A DNA stretch of 64,000 bases from the NCBI GenBank assembly GCA_947846985.1, contig CANTUZ010000005.1, forward strand, positions 5,842,501 through 5,906,500, written 5' to 3'. The notes below the pieces were generated by a model, which did no database searches, was not told where the DNA came from, and saw nothing but the letters and a program-made list of their open reading frames with translations. The position numbers and the translations under genes were made by a program. This DNA comes from Fratercula arctica (lineage: Eukaryota > Chordata > Aves > Charadriiformes > Alcidae). Each line of letters starts with the position of its first letter. Within the stretch, counting starts at the first letter, position 1. This document shows positions 50,415-62,600 of this stretch, one piece after another.

Positions 50415-52920
50415 GATTAATGGGTTATGGGATTTACTACTATTTTTTTCTTTTTTTTTGCATTTGCGATGTAGTAGTCTGTTACAGATCTGTCCATTAA
50501 GAATAAATGAAGAATAGGCCAACATTTGATGTTACTCGTGTTAAAAAACCTCATTCTAGGCTACTGTTTCAAATCAGACTTTTTTTCCAGTGCACGTGGA
50601 TTACTCATTTACAGGTAACAGTATAATATAAGCACCTCATTGTTTCATCTTCTTGGTTTGCCTGGGACTTTTGGTAGAGTCAGAACTGTTCTCTGCTGGT
50701 CCTCAGTGAGGAGCAGTAGAGGTGGTGAAGTTCCAAATGCTGTTTTTTAGGAAGTGAAAATATCTTTGGGTGGAGTGCAGTTTTATAACTGGAAATCCCA
50801 AGTGATCCTCTTGTCTTCTTTAGCAGGCTTCCAAGGGTAAATGTGAAATTTGAGGCCTTTGGCAAGATAGCAGAAGCCCAGCAAGCCACATGGGCAGGGC
50901 TTGTGACGCAGACGTCTGGCCTTTAATTTTCTGCACTAGCCTGAAATTAGAAAGGGCCCTGTGGTTTGTTATTCAAAGGGGTTTTCTTAACTATCAGGTA
51001 AGAAATCAGAGAGCCTATGTTTAGACAATTTATGGTGTGCTAGAAATATACCATGCTAACGAGTAATGATTATGAGACGGTTTTGGGGCCATGGGCAAGT
51101 TGGATGCCTTTGTGTACTTCAGTCCTGTTAATTTACTCGTGCTTCCATAAAAAGCTCTAAGCGATGGGAGCCATGGTCCACTGCCCTGCTCATTTTCCTG
51201 ATTGATAGGAACTGTTTCTCTCTGGGATCAGTATAGGACTTCCAGAGTTATTCCATTGTCTTTAAAGTAATTTGGACAGAAAAAGTCTTGCAAACTCATA
51301 CTTAGAAAAAAAAATTGATGGGATTTGTTTGTAAAAAGTCTTTCTATACTAGTAGATTTTTATGTTGTTTAATATGAAAAAAATTAAATGCTTGATGAAT
51401 ACACTAGCAAAATTCGCGATGATGCATTTCATTGGAAGCATAACCAAAATAATATGCTAAGTAGAGAATGAGGGCCATAAGGAACAAAAAATTGAGGATG
51501 AAATTGCCCGTCTGAAATTAAATGTTTGGGTAGCATGAAACTAAGGAATATTAACAGAAGACAGTAAATTTGAGGTGTAGTTTTTTATAGGTTGCTTTAT
51601 ACTTTCTTAAAAAGTACAAGTTATATGTGTTCCTAGTTGATGCTAATCCAGTTCCCACCATTTTTTCACTATTTCCCCATCCCTAGTTCCCTGTTCACGT
51701 ATCGCTTTTCTCTTACAGTATCCCTAGAAGATGTCATACAAGGATGGGAATGTGCTGTGTGTGCAGAGAATGAATAATATATTGGGCCCTCCGCTGATAT
51801 TGAAAACTTACGTATTGCAAATGCTGAAAGAAACCAGAGATTGTGTTGCTTCAGAGTTACATCAGCGGTTTCAGTGGAAGTTGGAGAAATGCATTAGTGA
51901 ATTACTCTATGAGATTTTAAGTGTGCCTCTGGGAACACTGGGAAAGCAAGTCTATACCTAACACTTTGTGAAGGGCTTGTAATTCCCTCGGGCTGTGATG
52001 AAAAGCAATATCACCATTCCCCTTTCTTCATCTTACCTTGAAGGAGATGTGAGAGCTCCTGGCAGTTTCACATGTGTGCAAGGCCACTGCCCGAGCTGTT
52101 TGTCTGCCTCTGCAGTCAGATACTGCTGATGAAATCTGGCCCTGCACGTATAAATAGTCTGAGTGCCAACAAGCACAGCCATAGTGCTTCATGAGTTGTC
52201 AGGACTTCTGCAGTCTGGTATTTCACCACCCCGCTCTTCTGAGGTTTATTTGCCATCCTATTCCCCCTTACTTGCATTTAAATGCTATACAGTTTTAAAA
52301 TACTTGACGTTATCCAGCTATCGCTGGGCTGGGCTTTCTTTTTTTAATTGCGTTTGAACCTATTAATCAGTTTACGTATGTCATTTTGCAAAATGATGAT
52401 ACCTGAAAGGTATAAGTTCTAACTTCACAGCTTGCTTTAAGTCTTGTCTATGCTGATACATACAATATGGTAACGGTTGTTGCCTTAACCGCGTCAAAAT
52501 GCCATTCAAGTTCTGTGTTACAACACTCTGCTTGTGGTTTTTTGCTAAAAACAGATTTACACAACTTTTTTTTGTCTTTTTTTTTTTTAACCCAGTGCCA
52601 TTTAATCAAACAGGAGGTTTTATGGTTCTTTAAAACGAAGGCAGCTGAGGGTAAACCTCAGTTCTGATTTAAAATACCCTTGTACTATAATAGAGATTAG
52701 AACTGAGGACTTCATGTCTTTTCCAAATGCTAAATGAGATTTTCTTACTGTTAGGAACAGATTTCTCTTTTGTATATTTATGCCTATATAAAGTACTGTT
52801 GTTTTTTCTTTTACTTTCTATGTGTTTATAAATACCTTTTCTCTGGAATTGCTTGTTTAATAATAAAACACAATCTGAAAATTAATATGTCCATGAAGCA
52901 GACTATACTTGAATGCAATC

Positions 52921-52944
52921 TTTTTTTTCTTTTTTTTTTTTTTT
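52921..52944. repeat. Poly-T tract
   Basis: Eight T, one C and fifteen T in the presumed first intron. Confidence 0.9.
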
Positions 52945-55015
52945 TAAGGGAACCATAAAGTTCTTTCGAAATGTTCCCAATAAATTTTCTTGGATTTAGT
53001 GAGAATTCAATGTGTTTGTTGTTAAGAAATAGTTTTAAATTTTTAGGAGCAGCTCTGAGTGTGCATAAACCACCAGTTCAAGTGTAGTTTTGAGGTGGAA
53101 TCTTTCATTCAGCAGTGCAGTTATTACTCTTCAGACGATGCCAGGTGAAGTAATAACACTTATTTTACTTGCTCAGGAGCCGGCATACTAGGTGGGTCCT
53201 CACTTCTCCTAGGCAACCCAGTCAGCCAGCTCTGGGAGGATACGGTCAACATACACGTAAATTTAGTTAATAAGTCATTTTAAAGACATGTTTTTCTTAG
53301 ATAGGGAAGCACTTAAAATAGTCGTTATGAAGCTTACTTGGAAGGAGTGACCTTATTCTGGAGAGGTCTTTGTCCAGTATGCATTTTTGTTAGTGACTCA
53401 GTGCTGAATCAGACTCCATATCAAAGACGGAAGTCGGTCAGAGTAGATCCCGCTGCAGAAGGAATCCCATGGTGATCTTTTGGGAGCAAAGGACACAGTG
53501 CTGTAAACAGCGCATTGATTTAGTGATAAATAATCATATTTTAAATTGAATTCTCTCTTCCATCAGGCAGGCCAGGTTATTGAATAATGGCAGGGCTTTA
53601 TTAATATGGTAACTTCAAGACATCGAGGAATATTAGGAAGTTTCTTTGTGGTGCAAAGTAGCTACCTCATAACAACTGCCATGTAAGTTTGTTTTGTTTT
53701 CATTTTACCTGGACCATCACAATTTTGCTTGAGGGATGTGTATATGTGTAAACTGACATGCTGAAGGCATCAGACATGACGCAGGACAGTACGACAGATC
53801 TGAGAGTGGGTTTTACCCGCTTGGTTTTGTTGACTGGCAGAGATGCTCTTACTGTGTCTTAGAAAATCATGGAAATAAATGGAAGCAGTATTTTGGAAAC
53901 AATACTGAAAGTAATAGCAGTACCAGACAGTAATACTGTCTTGCTGCTAAACAATAAACAGGTTTTCTGCATCTGCCTGAGAATCCTGGCTCTGCCTTTG
54001 CCTTTCGAATAGCAGTGTCAGAGGTCTTACATGTGCAAGTGCAGATGATTTGCTAGTTTTAGTAGCAAAATGAAAATTTTGACCCCTAAAGCTGTCTATT
54101 CATCTGCCACTTGGATTTAGAAGCACCGAATATATTAACATTTTTACTGGTAAAAGACATCTACCAAGAGCTCTACTTGGTGCAGATGAATCAGGGTGAT
54201 AGCAGTTGAAAGAACCTTCTCTTGCTCTGTTTTGTGACGCAGCGTTGCTCCGAGCTGTGCCACACTGCAGCATCTACCCACCAGCTGCTCCGTGCCCGGC
54301 TGTGCCTTGAGTGCAGCATCGTCAGCCAAGCTTTTCTTCTTCCCATCTGCCAGCAGACCCCAGCTTACCTAAGGATGCTGAAGTGACAGATCATCATCTT
54401 GTAGGGAAATTGCTGGTTAGATGCTGTTAAAGATGCTCAAGCATCCCAGGCTGTGCCTGTCCTAGTAGTTAAAAATGCCAAGGATTTTTCATTGTCCTTC
54501 GAGGCAAGTAGCACAGTCCCTCCATGTCCATACAGCTAAACTCCCTCTTCCCCAAGCAGGGCAGGCTTCTCCAAAGACCAGAACTTGCCCTGCGGTGTCC
54601 TTCAGAGCGTGTTTCTGCTCTGTCTGGGAGCGCTAGAACCAAAAACCGTTCCACAAAGTGCACTAATAATGAAGTCAAGTGAGTAGTCCTGTGGTTGGGC
54701 CCATGTCCTGGACCTTTTATTTGCCTAGTCGAGGCACAGCTGGACCAGGATGTGACCTGAGATGGGTTGCACTTCTCCCAGAAAATGTGAAGCTCATTTT
54801 TGGTGCAAAGGCATACATCGCAAGTCCTGTGGCATAAGCCGTACTGCTTGCCTCGCCCCAGCTACCAGAAAACAGGGTGCTAGGGGAGGCCTTGATTTAC
54901 AATGGCATCCTAACTTTTTTGTGACAGCACTGAATACGCTTATTTGTGTTTTATGAGGTTTTATAAATGAAATTAAAGAGCATTTGTCAAAATAAGCAAA
55001 ATTTATTTTGAGCTG

Positions 55016-55030
55016 TTTTTTTTTTTTTTT
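55016..55030. repeat. Poly-T run (15)
   Basis: Fifteen consecutive T in the presumed first intron. Confidence 0.9.
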
Positions 55031-56609
55031 ATGCAGGTGACTTTAACTTTTAATTTTATAAAGCCTGTATTACCATTGTAGTTATCAAAGAGAATTTTCC
55101 ACTTTCTGTCGTACTGTCGTATAAAGGGTAAGTATGCCGTGCCTGGGGTCTCCCATCCATTTATCTGGTTTTAAATACGTGATGGCCAGTTGTACTTGAA
55201 CAGCTGGCGTGCCAGTTCTGTAAATTGCTGATACAGTGACATCTCTGTAAAACTGTGAGTGTGTTCGTGTCTAGACGAGAAAGGGTTTTTGTCTTTCACC
55301 ATGGAATGAATCAGAAGGTTTTGAAATACAACCTTTTGATTCCTGAAATACTAAATCATATTAAACCAGTTCTTTTAACCAGTAGGTCCAGATGTGGAAT
55401 TAAATTCCTTTTATTTTTTCATAAAACGTCGGGTTTGCCATGTAGAAAAAGAAAGTGATTCAGGCACTGTGAACTAAGTTAAACTACTGTAGAATGACTA
55501 ATTGTTTCATTATGCAAGGAGCCATTTTTCGTGCTAGTTACAGAAATCATAAGATTGCATGTATAAAAGTACCTTTTTTTTGTGGGGTAAACTACTTACA
55601 TTTTAAGAGATGAAATCAGTCTTGATTAAGTTCTCCAGTCTTCAGTTCTGAATGTTGATTTCTGTGAGCTGTTTTGGATTACTGTTGATCTGATCATCCG
55701 GATCTGTAATTGAAATAGAAAGGGTCTGTAATTCTTAGGGCTGGCATACTGAAAGTTTATAAGTAGGTTGCCCTGCGGTAGGGTGTAATTTGGGACAGCG
55801 TATGTTAATACTGCAAAATTACAGGCCATGTGAAGCTCACTTATTTCCAGTAATGTGCAAACTCCCAAGACACACACGTTTAAGGAGTTGCAAATAGCTG
55901 TGTGCAGAACTAGAAGGTTACATTGGGAAAGAGGTATTTCTTTCAGTTGGTATACATGCGTGCCCATGAAAGGCCACTGATTTGAATAAATATTAAATTT
56001 ATATATGTTTGAAACAATTTTAATGGGTTCTGATAGTCATAGTGTGGTTCTGGGATTAATTCTGAACAAAAAATTTGCAAGGAGTGACTGCAATTTGTAC
56101 AATGGGATTTTGTATTGAAGGGCCACTTACATTTAGTTAGATATCCTCATTCGTTCTTCTTGCTGTGCAGGCGTTTCTAGATCTCTTTGTGTACAGTAGA
56201 GCATGTAGTTTTGAAGAACAAGGCCATTCCCTTAAATACGGTGGGTTTATCAGAGTATGATTGGTTTACTCCCATCTTTAGGTATGAAGTTGTAATTTCT
56301 TGAAGAATGTTAAAGGTGTTTTCTTGGATAGCAGAAACTATTACGGTCCTCCCTTCTGCTGATATGGGAAAGTGGCATCCTTATTAGTGTTGCAGAATGA
56401 AGGGCCTGGACGAAAAGGTGAATGTTGGTGTTTCAAGGGGTACCTGCTCCATGCTTTCTGTCTAGGTTGCAGTCTCTGGTTTCCAGGGCTTATTCTTTTA
56501 TTGGATATAGTGGCCGTATTGTAAAGGATAGAGGAGAATTATTGAACAGGTTCGTGTTAAAAGTGGATTGTACTTCTGGGTCTTACTGAAGTGTTTTTTC
56601 CTTTTAAAG

Positions 56610-56654
56610 ATGACATTGCGATTCTCACCAAGTTCAAGCCATCACGGTCAGAAG
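56610..56654 (+). CDS. Second coding exon of the same unidentified gene
   Basis: A strong pyrimidine tract (TGTTTTTTCCTTTTAAAG) precedes the exon and a GGTATTG donor follows. The 45 bases keep phase 1 on both sides, so the exon is symmetric and could be skipped without a frameshift. Joined to the base carried over from the first exon, it encodes DDIAILTKFKPSRSE, giving an acidic run at the junction and then a basic, serine-containing stretch. The preceding intron would be about 12.4 kb, normal for a first intron behind a CpG island. No family is recognised. Support is the splice sites, the phase match and the absence of stops; no homology was available. Confidence 0.55.
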
Positions 56655-57140
56655 GTATTGTACTAACCAGTGTTGTGTCATCCTCCCTCTTGTGTGTGTC
56701 CTCTGTCCCTTTTTGTTTTTTTATCCTGCTGAGAGCCTCTTGGAAATATACAAACTTAAGTTTGTATGAGTCATTGATTCCACATATGAGCCAAGCTTTT
56801 TGCAATGTGATATATGAGTCAATTTTTAGCTGTCTGTGGGCAACTCTCTTGGTTAAGAACTAATTGTGCGTCTTTGTTCCTGGTGCTTGTTGCAGTTCTG
56901 GGTTGCAACTCTTTTATACCTTCCTACATGACTTGGACATGGATTTCTTATACTGCTTAGGAACCTGTTTATATGTTTTTCAAGGAGTGGACGTATTAAG
57001 TATGTTGTACTTCTCAGTTAATACATGTTTTGCATTCTCTTTTTGCCATCTTGTGTGCTGCACTAGGGTTATTCAGTTTTACTCCCCTGGAGCAGAGGTG
57101 CCAAGAGGATTTCCATCCACAAGTTGCCTAAGTAATCAGC

Positions 57141-57537
57141 TATAGAATCATAGAATCATAGAATCTTCATGGTTGGAAAGGACCTTTGAGATCATCGAGT
57201 CCAACCATACACACATAAAAAAGCCCCCTACAATCTCTGCCACTAGAGCATGCCCTGAAGTGCCAAATCTAGACGTTTCTTAGATACCTCTAGGGATGGT
57301 GACTCGACCACCTCCCTGGGCAGCTGTTCCAGTGCCTGACCACTCTTTCAGTAAAGTAATTCTTCCTGATATCTAATCTAAACCTCCCCTGTCGCAGCTT
57401 CAGACCATTTCCTCTGGTCCTGTCATTATTCACCTGGGAGAAGAGGCCAACACCCACCTCTCTACACCCTCCTTTCAGGTAGCTGTAGAGGGCAATGAGG
57501 TCTCCCCTCAGCCTCCTCTTCTCCAAACTAAACATGA
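57141..57537 (-). mobile_element. 5'-truncated CR1 LINE, minus strand
   Basis: The left end has three ATAGAATC-type tail units (reverse complement of the CR1 3' tail), then GATCATCGAGTCCAACCAT. The rest matches the same CR1 region as the outer element at 36169. The minus strand encodes [20 protein letters not shown] at the right. It sits in the second intron of the unidentified gene. Confidence 0.93.
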
Positions 57538-59586
57538 TACTGGGAATGCATTTAAAATGTAGAAATCTGAATCGTACTTGTTCCCGAGGTTAAACTTCAC
57601 AACTGCAGAAAGGAAATCCAGAAAAAACAAACACCAAGGCTGCTGTTGTCGGCCGTGGAATCAGGTCAAGTCCTCTCAGCAGCACAGGCAAATTGAATGT
57701 TACTGCTCCAGGGACAAGGTGCCAGGCTGCTCCTGCCATGGAGGCTTGTGTGACCAAATGTTTGGGCTTTCTGCTCCTGGGATGGCTACCTTTGGCCAAA
57801 GCCACAGCAGCCACCTGCTTCCCAGGGCTGTAGGCAGAGCAGGCAGCAGAGCACCATGGTGAGGATCCCTTTCTTCCATCGGGCAGTGGTCTGCTCTCCT
57901 GCGCGGCCCTGTATGAAGGTAGACCCTCTGTTTAGGAATGTTCTTGCAGAAGCAGCTTCTCAAGTAAGTTAATCTGAATATTGTGTTAGCTGTTTTTTGA
58001 GTCAAGACTTTTGTGTTCTTACTATAATCTTCTCCCATTATGTGCCATTTGTTTCTCATGTGTGTTGAACACTTGTGCTGTGTTGGGAGGTGAAGTGAAT
58101 TCAGTTCTGTGCTGAAGCTCTTCTGTAAACCTTTTCTGTGTTTGGTGGTCTGTCTTACAGCATAGTCCCTGTAGCATTTGTAATATATTTGGGTAGGCAG
58201 AATGATCCCAAATTATTTACTTCCACGCTAACTTTTTAAATCTGACTTAACACTGGCCTCTCAATTTGTATCAGCCTATGCAAACATCTTTCTACAGATG
58301 CTGAATGAAACTTAAGTGTTCAGATTATATCAACTAATACAGATTTTGCAGGCGTAGTTTGCTTTAGCAAAATGGCATGCAACACCTTTGAACGTCTTAG
58401 CACTCAGAAACTTCTTCACTGTATGTTATATACTGTTATATACTATCGCCCAGTTTCTCATCACGTCATCCGTACAGTTATAAATTACAGAGACCATTTT
58501 CTGTAAGTGAATTTAGACAAAACTTGAGAGGATTTTGTTTCCTCTACTTTTTTTCTTTCAATACTTCCTTGCTGTTTGATGGAGAAAGGAGTATGATGAA
58601 TCCTTTTTTTTTTTTTTTTTTGTGGAAGAAGGAGGCAACTCTATTAGATGCCTGCTCTAGGTTGTCATGAGCTGTTTTCAAAACTGCTTATCCTTTACCA
58701 TTGGTGGTAGAGTTATTTAGATGCCTGATTTAGGGGGCTGGTCTGTCTCTCTAACCAGCAGAGAGATGGTTGTTTACAAAAACTTCTTGGAGCAGGAGCC
58801 TGGTTTGTGGGCTCTGAACTGCTCTCCAGAGGGAATTGTTGACACAGTAGGTTCAGAGCCACAAACCCAGCAAACATCTCAGTATGATTTAGGAATCTGA
58901 AGATATCCAATGTGATTTTCCCCTATAATGTTAACATTTAAGTAACAGTGTCCTTGGTGGACTGATTAGATTTGCAGGAAAGTTGTGTTGGAGTTCAATA
59001 CTGTTGTTAAAATGAAGGTGGGTTTCTTTTTTGTTTTTTTGGGTTTTTTTTAAACAACAAGAAGCTTGGTAATTTAATTTGACATTACTATTCCTGATCC
59101 TGTCACCATATCTCCATTATGTGTGTGTCTGTAATCTTGAGATTATGCACCATTAATCCCTTAGCAACAAAAAAAATAATTCCATTTCTAGCAAGCAACC
59201 CCAGAGATAATTGAACTTTCAAAACTGAAGCAGTAAAGCTCCACATGTGAGACTTTCACAGACCGTCACCTATCAGACATTTGAGACAACAAGGAATTTT
59301 ATCTCATCAAATATGTGATGCTGACAGATTTTTGTTTGTCGCATTTAAAAATGTATTTCTGTGACTGCAAGGTTACAACTAGATAGTACTGACTGAGTAT
59401 ATTGTGTCTCACAGTGTTTTTTCCCTTCAAAGAACCATTCTTGAAGACTTTATGTAGCTGAGTATTGTTTTCCAGCTTTTGCTTGTTCATAGTTCCATGC
59501 CTTCAGGGTTCACTTCATTTTCAGATACAATCATACTTTAAAATAAGGAGCGTATTTATGTGAATCTTTCTTTCAATGTTCCTTAG
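57538..59586 (+). other. Presumed second intron, right part
   Basis: AT-rich, with a GC-raised stretch at 57650-57900 whose open frames resemble nothing known. Confidence 0.5.
58604..58621. repeat. Poly-T run (18)
   Basis: Eighteen consecutive T in the presumed second intron. Confidence 0.9.
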
Positions 59587-59657
59587 GGGAAGAATGCAAT
59601 GGACCTTTATGTGAAACTATTTCAACCACAGGATCAGAAGCCCCAAGCAGCTCAGAG
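59587..59657 (+). CDS. Third coding exon of the same unidentified gene
   Basis: The exon follows TTCCTTAG and ends at GAG before GTAAGG, a near-consensus donor. Its 71 bases accept the phase-1 base from the exon at 56610-56654 and end in phase 0. It encodes a glycine completed at the junction, then EECNGPLCETIS, TTGSEA and PSSSE: an acidic, serine/threonine-rich, probably disordered linker with two cysteines. Together the three exons give 59 uninterrupted residues. The gene continues rightward, probably beyond the window. The acceptor's pyrimidine tract is shorter than that of the second exon. Product unknown. Confidence 0.58.
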
Positions 59658-62600
59658 GTAAGGTACAGTTCCAATGGCGTTAACATACTGGTGGGAGGAA
59701 GAAAGATGAACCATTGCTGTGAAAGACAGAATTAGTGTTAAAAATATTTCGTTTAGGTTATCTCATACCCCCTTTTTTATCCATGCAAACATTTTATTCC
59801 TCTAGTGTTGTGAAGGAGCAAACCCATGAAAGTAACACTGCTACTCATTGAGTGTTTTAAGAGATTTCTACATGTTAGTGCTACAACACAGTAGTAGTAG
59901 AAAACAGTATGGGCCTAACAGTGTTTCCAGTATCAGTCTTGAAATGAGAATCACACGATCATTTTGGCAATTGGAAAAACATAATGATTCTGCACAAACC
60001 CAACACTTTGTTTTTTGCTCCGTATTGTATTGCTGGCTTGCTAGGGAATTTGAGGCACTCTTGCGTTCCTCTGCTCTAGGAACTTTCTGACAGTGCAGCA
60101 AGATTTACGAGAAAGCAAATGAAGATTTGAGTTATAAGGATACCTCTTCCTTTCAACAGGTGCAAAACGAAAAGTATCATCAGCTATTCATTTTTTCACA
60201 GTACTTCATTGCTTAATATGTACAGTACACAATATCTTAAGTAGATAGTAGCGTGTGGTTACTATTCAGTTAAGAAACAGATTTAAAAAGAATATTGAAA
60301 ATATGCATCCTTGAAATTGGCATTTTATTTTAATTTTTATTGTCTGATTTCTTTATTATGGTTCTTATATGCTTAGAGGAAGATAGGAAAAGAAATAGTT
60401 GCTCTGTTGAAGTAAAGAGAACTCATCAGAAACAATGTCTTTTGAATCGAGTGTTGAAAAACTGTAGCTGTTCTGCTGAACTTCTTTGGAGTAAAACATG
60501 TCCTCACCTACCTCTAAGAGGCAGATTTGGAGACGGCCCTGTGAAGACAGAACTTGGAAGAGCTTTCTAGATTACACAGATCTTCATCTTGCTAGCACAT
60601 GCAACCATATCACCTAAACGTTTTCATAAATCTGTCGGTTCCATCTTAAAAATTGTTAGTGTGTTCACCCTGCTACTTTCTCAATCCACTGTAGGAGTTG
60701 TAGTAATCTCTTTCTCCTGGAAAATTTTCAGTGAAGAGCCATATCAAATACTTCACTGAACCCTGAGCAGATACGATCTCAAATTACAGCGTATGACTCA
60801 TCATACCGTGATAAGCGTCAGAGTCTGAAGCAGATTCTGAGTTCCTTTTGAGTGTCTCTGAGTAGATGGAGATGACCTATTTCACCAAAGCCTGAAAGAA
60901 TTCATTTCATGACTTAGCACACAGGAAAAGGCATGGGAGAAAGGGTGCCACGCATGTATCTTATGTAGAGGCATGGGATTTGTAGAGACAAGGGATATGA
61001 ACCTTGTTTGAAGGGTGAAAGATTCACAGTGGGGTAGAAAAGGAGGGTTTGATCTTCAGCACTTTCTGTCTGGGAGATAGTCTCTTTATGAAACATACCT
61101 CTGGTTACCCTCTCAAAAATCTCTCCCTGGTAACTTCATGGTGTCTTTTCTCTTGTTTTCTACTTGTGCATGTTCCTTACATAATTTTGTTTTCTTCATA
61201 ATTTGTTCTTAAAGATCACAAAGTATTGTCATATTAGCAATATTAGCCTGTAGTTGACTTGATGACGCTGGGATTTTTGTTTTGTTATTTTCCTCTCTCC
61301 CTCTGAGAAGAGATGGCTTATTTGGCCTTAGATACTTTATTTCTCCAGATCAGCCAGTCGTGTGATGCTTGCTTACATTTAAGTTAGTATTTTTCTGTGC
61401 TTTGCATTATCCTACCCCAAGTCTCCTGATACAGTTTCATTTAATTGATTTTTGCTTTCTATGCATTAGCCAGGCATAAAGTTACAGAGTTACTCTTAAT
61501 CTTCTTGCCCAGTTTCACACTCTTATCAGCCATGACAGGCTTAGTTCTTGATGATTAATGTCCTAGATATTCAGGTTAAGTCTCTCCTTAAAGTTTTTCC
61601 ATGAGTTCATTCCAATAGTAAGATAGCCCTGATTTTTTTTTTTTCATATAGTGCTAATCCTTTATCTTCATGTGCTGTCACAACTTCAGTTTTCTTCTCC
61701 ACAAACTGGAAGAATTTCTTTTCCCTCAGTTCTTCGCTAGGCTGCCTTTTGTCATCCTTGGCGCGTTCCCATAGAATTGAGCAGGGTCATCTCTCCCGGC
61801 ATGAAAGACAATCCATGGTTTCTCCTCTTTTTGCCAAGACCCTTTTGAGCTCAGGTCAAAGTGCTTTGTTCTTTTTTTGACAGATAGCACACTTCTCTAT
61901 TTTATAATTTTACTCTGGTGATAGGTTGGTAGTTTTCCTGTTACTTAACCATGTACTTACCTTTGTTGCTGCAATTGGAAAATACGAACACTTGGAAGTC
62001 TTAAAACAATTTAAGTCAGGTGATTGTAAAACGGAAATGGTATTCATTCATAAAAAAACCATTGGGAAATAGTTAAATGAATTTACATTCAGGTCACAAC
62101 TTCATTATGCTTGGGTTGTCTTTTCTTTTGGAAGAGAAGAAACGTAACACGCAATAACAGTATGCTTCTGCTCAGCAGTAGGGAGAAAAAGCTACGGCCT
62201 TATTGTTGATTTAGCAACAGAGGAGAGCAGGAAAAGAAATCTAGATTCAAACATGGAGAGCAGAAAACGTTACCTACTCATCATTCAGTGGCAATTTTTT
62301 TTCTTTTGTAATCTGTAAAGGAATACGTGATTTGTACATAAGGAATGATGCAAGTTAAACAAAAATGAAGGTGAAAAATAGTCTGCAGTGAAGGCTGCCA
62401 ACATACATACAAAAGTCGGATGATGTCCAGGACTCAGAAGCAATTGCGTCTCTAATCAATGGTGCATTTGGTCCTTCCTTATGGCTTTGCATTTGTGCTC
62501 GAACCACCTGCTTCTTCCCTACTTTTATCCTGTTTTTTTTTTCTTTTATCTGCTTCTTGTTGAGTCTCCTTATTTTTTTTTCTTTTTAATCTCCCACAAA

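Larger units (their letters stand above)
50415..56609 (+). other. Presumed first intron, right part
   Basis: No further exon is supported. An acceptor-like TTTTCTCTTACAG near 51719 opens 19 codons in phase before a stop, but has no convincing donor. Confidence 0.5.

Noticed and set aside
51731..51961. 76-codon frame after an acceptor-like TTACAG
   Set aside because: The in-phase reading from the first exon stops after 19 codons and no good donor is present.
60152..60225. Acceptor TTCAACAG followed by VQNEKYHQLF
   Set aside because: Stops after 18 codons with no donor; at best an alternative terminal exon, with no polyadenylation signal noticed nearby.
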